A stretch of 64,000 nt of DNA from an uncultured Clostridia bacterium (GTDB lineage Bacteria; Bacillota; Clostridia; Lachnospirales; Lachnospiraceae). Position numbers and translations under genes: made by a program. Shown here in pieces: positions 62,325-64,000 of the stretch; position 1 is the first letter of the stretch; every line of letters starts with the position of its first letter. The notes beneath the pieces were generated by a model. The model worked only from the letters and a program-made list of their open reading frames with translations, made no database searches and was not told the DNA's origin. The stretch lies in NCBI GenBank assembly GCA_945992055.1, contig CAMFVG010000110.1:1-64000 (forward strand), read 5' to 3'.

Positions 62325-64000
62325 TTAAATTTCTTTATAGTCACCATCTACTACATCGTCACCATTAAATCCTTCCGGTGCCGGACCCGCTTCCGGTGTA
62401 GGGCCACCTTGTGCAGCTTGCTGTGCTGCTGCAGCTTGTTCATACATCTTTGTAAACACACCTTGTGCGCTCGTCATAAGTTTTTCTTTTGCAGCCTTAA
62501 TTTCTTCCACATCCGCATCTGTCATTGTTTCCGGTGTTGATTTTGCAAGAATATCCTTAAGTGCTTGAATATCTGCTTCTACTGTTGCTTTTTCTGTAGC
62601 ATCTACTTTATCTGCAACATCATTTAATGCTTTCTCTGTTTGGAAAACAATAGCATCTGCATCATTTCTTGCATCAATCGCTTCTTTACGTTTCTTATCT
62701 TGAGCCTCAAACTCTGCCGCTTCCTTCACAGCCTTCTCAATATCTGCATCTGACATGTTTGATCCGGAAGTAATTGTAATGTGTTGCTCTCTTCCAGTTC
62801 CTAAATCTTTCGCAGATACGTTTACAATACCATTGGCATCGATATTAAACGTAACTTCGATTTGTGGGATACCACGTGGAGCCGGTGCAATGCCGTCCAA
62901 TCTGAATTGTCCAAGTGTTTTATTATCTTTTGCAAACTGTCTTTCGCCTTGCACTACATGGATGTCTACTGCAGTTTGATTGTCAGCTGCTGTAGAGAAT
63001 ACTTGGCTCTTGCTTGTTGGGATTGTAGTATTTCTTTCAATCAATCTTGTTGCAATTCCACCCATTGTTTCAATCGACAATGAAAGTGGAGTTACGTCAA
63101 AGAGAATGATATCTCCTGCGCCAGTATCTCCTGCTAATTTACCACCTTGAACAGATGCTCCTAAAGCCACACATTCATCTGGATTAAGAGACTTGCTCGG
63201 TTCTTTTCCTGTTAATTGTTTTACTTTATCCTGTACTGCAGGAATACGTGTAGAACCACCAACCAACAATACCTGACCAAGTTCTGCTGATGAAAGTCCT
63301 GCATCTGAAAGCGCTCTCTTAACCGGTTCTGCTGTTCTTTCCACCAAATCACTGGTGAGCTCATCAAACTTAGCTCTTGTGAGATTCAAATCCAAGTGAA
63401 GTGGTCCGGATGCATTCATGCTGATAAACGGAAGGTTGATATTTGTTGTAGTAGCTGTAGACAATTCCTTCTTTGCCTTTTCAGCTGCTTCTCTAACTCT
63501 CTGAAGAGCCATTTTATCTGCTGATAAATCCACTCCATTACCTGCTTTAAAATCAGCAACGATATAATCTACGATTTTCTGGTCAAAATCATCTCCACCA
63601 AGTCTATTGTCACCGGCTGTAGATAATACCTCGATAACGCCATCACCAATTTCAATAATTGATACGTCGAACGTACCACCACCCAAATCATATACCATGA
63701 TTTTTTGTTCTTTCTCATTGTCAAGACCATATGCAAGCGCTGCTGCTGTAGGTTCGTTAATAATACGTTTTACATCAAGTCCTGCGATTTTACCTGCATC
63801 CTTTGTGGCTTGACGTTGTGCATCGTTAAAATACGCTGGTACCGTAATTACTGCTTCTGTTACTTTTTCTCCCAAATAACCTTCTGCGTCTGCTTTCAAC
63901 TTTTGAAGAATCATTGCTGAAATTTCTTGTGGAGAATATTTCTTGTCATCAATCGTCACTTTATAATCTCTTCCCATTTCTCTCTTGATTGAAGAAATTG
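62325..64000 (-). CDS. dnaK: Chaperone protein DnaK, C-terminal part (cut by window edge)
   Basis: Hsp70. The frame continues past the window edge ([14 protein letters not shown]), so the ATG at 63977 in the ORF track is internal; roughly the first 75-80 residues are missing. Visible marks: [50 protein letters not shown] and [14 protein letters not shown] in the ATPase domain. Next come the substrate-binding domain ([16 protein letters not shown]) and a helical lid. It ends with the acidic tail [12 protein letters not shown] typical of Gram-positive DnaK. Confidence 0.97.
   Translation of the reverse strand, partial: ISSIKREMGRDYKVTIDDKKYSPQEISAMILQKLKADAEGYLGEKVTEAVITVPAYFNDAQRQATKDAGKIAGLDVKRIINEPTAAALAYGLDNEKEQKIMVYDLGGGTFDVSIIEIGDGVIEVLSTAGDNRLGGDDFDQKIVDYIVADFKAGNGVDLSADKMALQRVREAAEKAKKELSTATTTNINLPFISMNASGPLHLDLNLTRAKFDELTSDLVERTAEPVKRALSDAGLSSAELGQVLLVGGSTRIPAVQDKVKQLTGKEPSKSLNPDECVALGASVQGGKLAGDTGAGDIILFDVTPLSLSIETMGGIATRLIERNTTIPTSKSQVFSTAADNQTAVDIHVVQGERQFAKDNKTLGQFRLDGIAPAPRGIPQIEVTFNIDANGIVNVSAKDLGTGREQHITITSGSNMSDADIEKAVKEAAEFEAQDKKRKEAIDARNDADAIVFQTEKALNDVADKVDATEKATVEADIQALKDILAKSTPETMTDADVEEIKAAKEKLMTSAQGVFTKMYEQAAAAQQAAQGGPTPEAGPAPEGFNGDDVVDGDYKEI

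Overview
The window is a low-GC, Gram-positive, spore-forming Clostridia chromosome segment, most likely from the Lachnospiraceae. The evidence is AGGAGG-type ribosome sites throughout, sigma-A promoters with 17-18 bp spacers, a cysS T-box, a dnaG-sigA operon, spoVAF and sigH, anaerobic ribonucleotide reductase (nrdD/nrdG), and an infC-rpmI-rplT operon with an L20-type leader. I cannot name genus or species from sequence alone. Almost everything is on the minus strand; the plus-strand genes are an RluA-type pseudouridine synthase, tRNA-Leu, an NSS transporter, asnA, an ABC-F ATPase and a three-gene carbohydrate operon. Both ends cut a gene: serA on the left and dnaK on the right.

Layout on the left half. 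1-4.85 kb: ilvD-ilvB-serC-serA, one operon for branched-chain and serine biosynthesis behind a strong promoter, with a perfect 9-bp inverted repeat in its leader. 4.86-8.2 kb: an L,D-transpeptidase with a long acidic cytoplasmic tail, then tgt and yajC. 9.3-12.0 kb: a compact AT-rich cassette of two SPASM-type radical SAM enzymes flanking a four-helix membrane protein whose C-terminus is a short Gly/Ser/Cys-rich tail. This is my best candidate for an undescribed peptide- or protein-modification system. 12.1-19.3 kb: dgt, dnaG, sigA, trmK, a Nif3-like gene and a TGS-fused uridine-kinase-like gene. 19.4-21.0 kb: tRNA-Leu, then rplT/rpmI/infC on the other strand, where infC very probably starts at ATT.

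Middle. 21-31 kb: NSS transporter, DegV, SpoVAF, dut-nrdG-nrdD with paired NrdR-like boxes, metA (acetyl-type by its Glu111), an AI-2E family transporter and a DUF1540 protein. 31-38 kb: SGNH hydrolase, SEC-C protein, asnA, cardiolipin synthase, a MocR-type regulator lacking the usual PLP lysine, and glnS. 38-43.5 kb: ispF, a GNAT gene, T-box-controlled cysS, mrnC, rlmB and sigH, with tRNAs Thr, Met and Val. 43.6-49.7 kb: a polar amino acid ABC importer, gdhA and pnp.

Right part. 49.8-61 kb: an accessory metabolic region with two tandem PHP-domain phosphoesterase paralogs, an ABC-F ATPase, a DUF624/YesL membrane protein, a NagB-like isomerase and a ceramidase-N-terminal-like hydrolase. These stand divergent from a TIM-like isomerase, an enlarged YjbQ protein and an FGGY kinase, with a glycerate kinase beyond. 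A perfect palindrome lies exactly between the two divergent promoters, so the two arms are probably controlled together; the substrate is unknown. 61-64 kb: dnaK-dnaJ, separated by a 137-nt nested inverted-repeat element that fills nearly all of the gap.

Promoters, terminators and structured leaders were located by eye. Coordinates of starts were moved from the ORF track where a Shine-Dalgarno sequence clearly supports an internal start.
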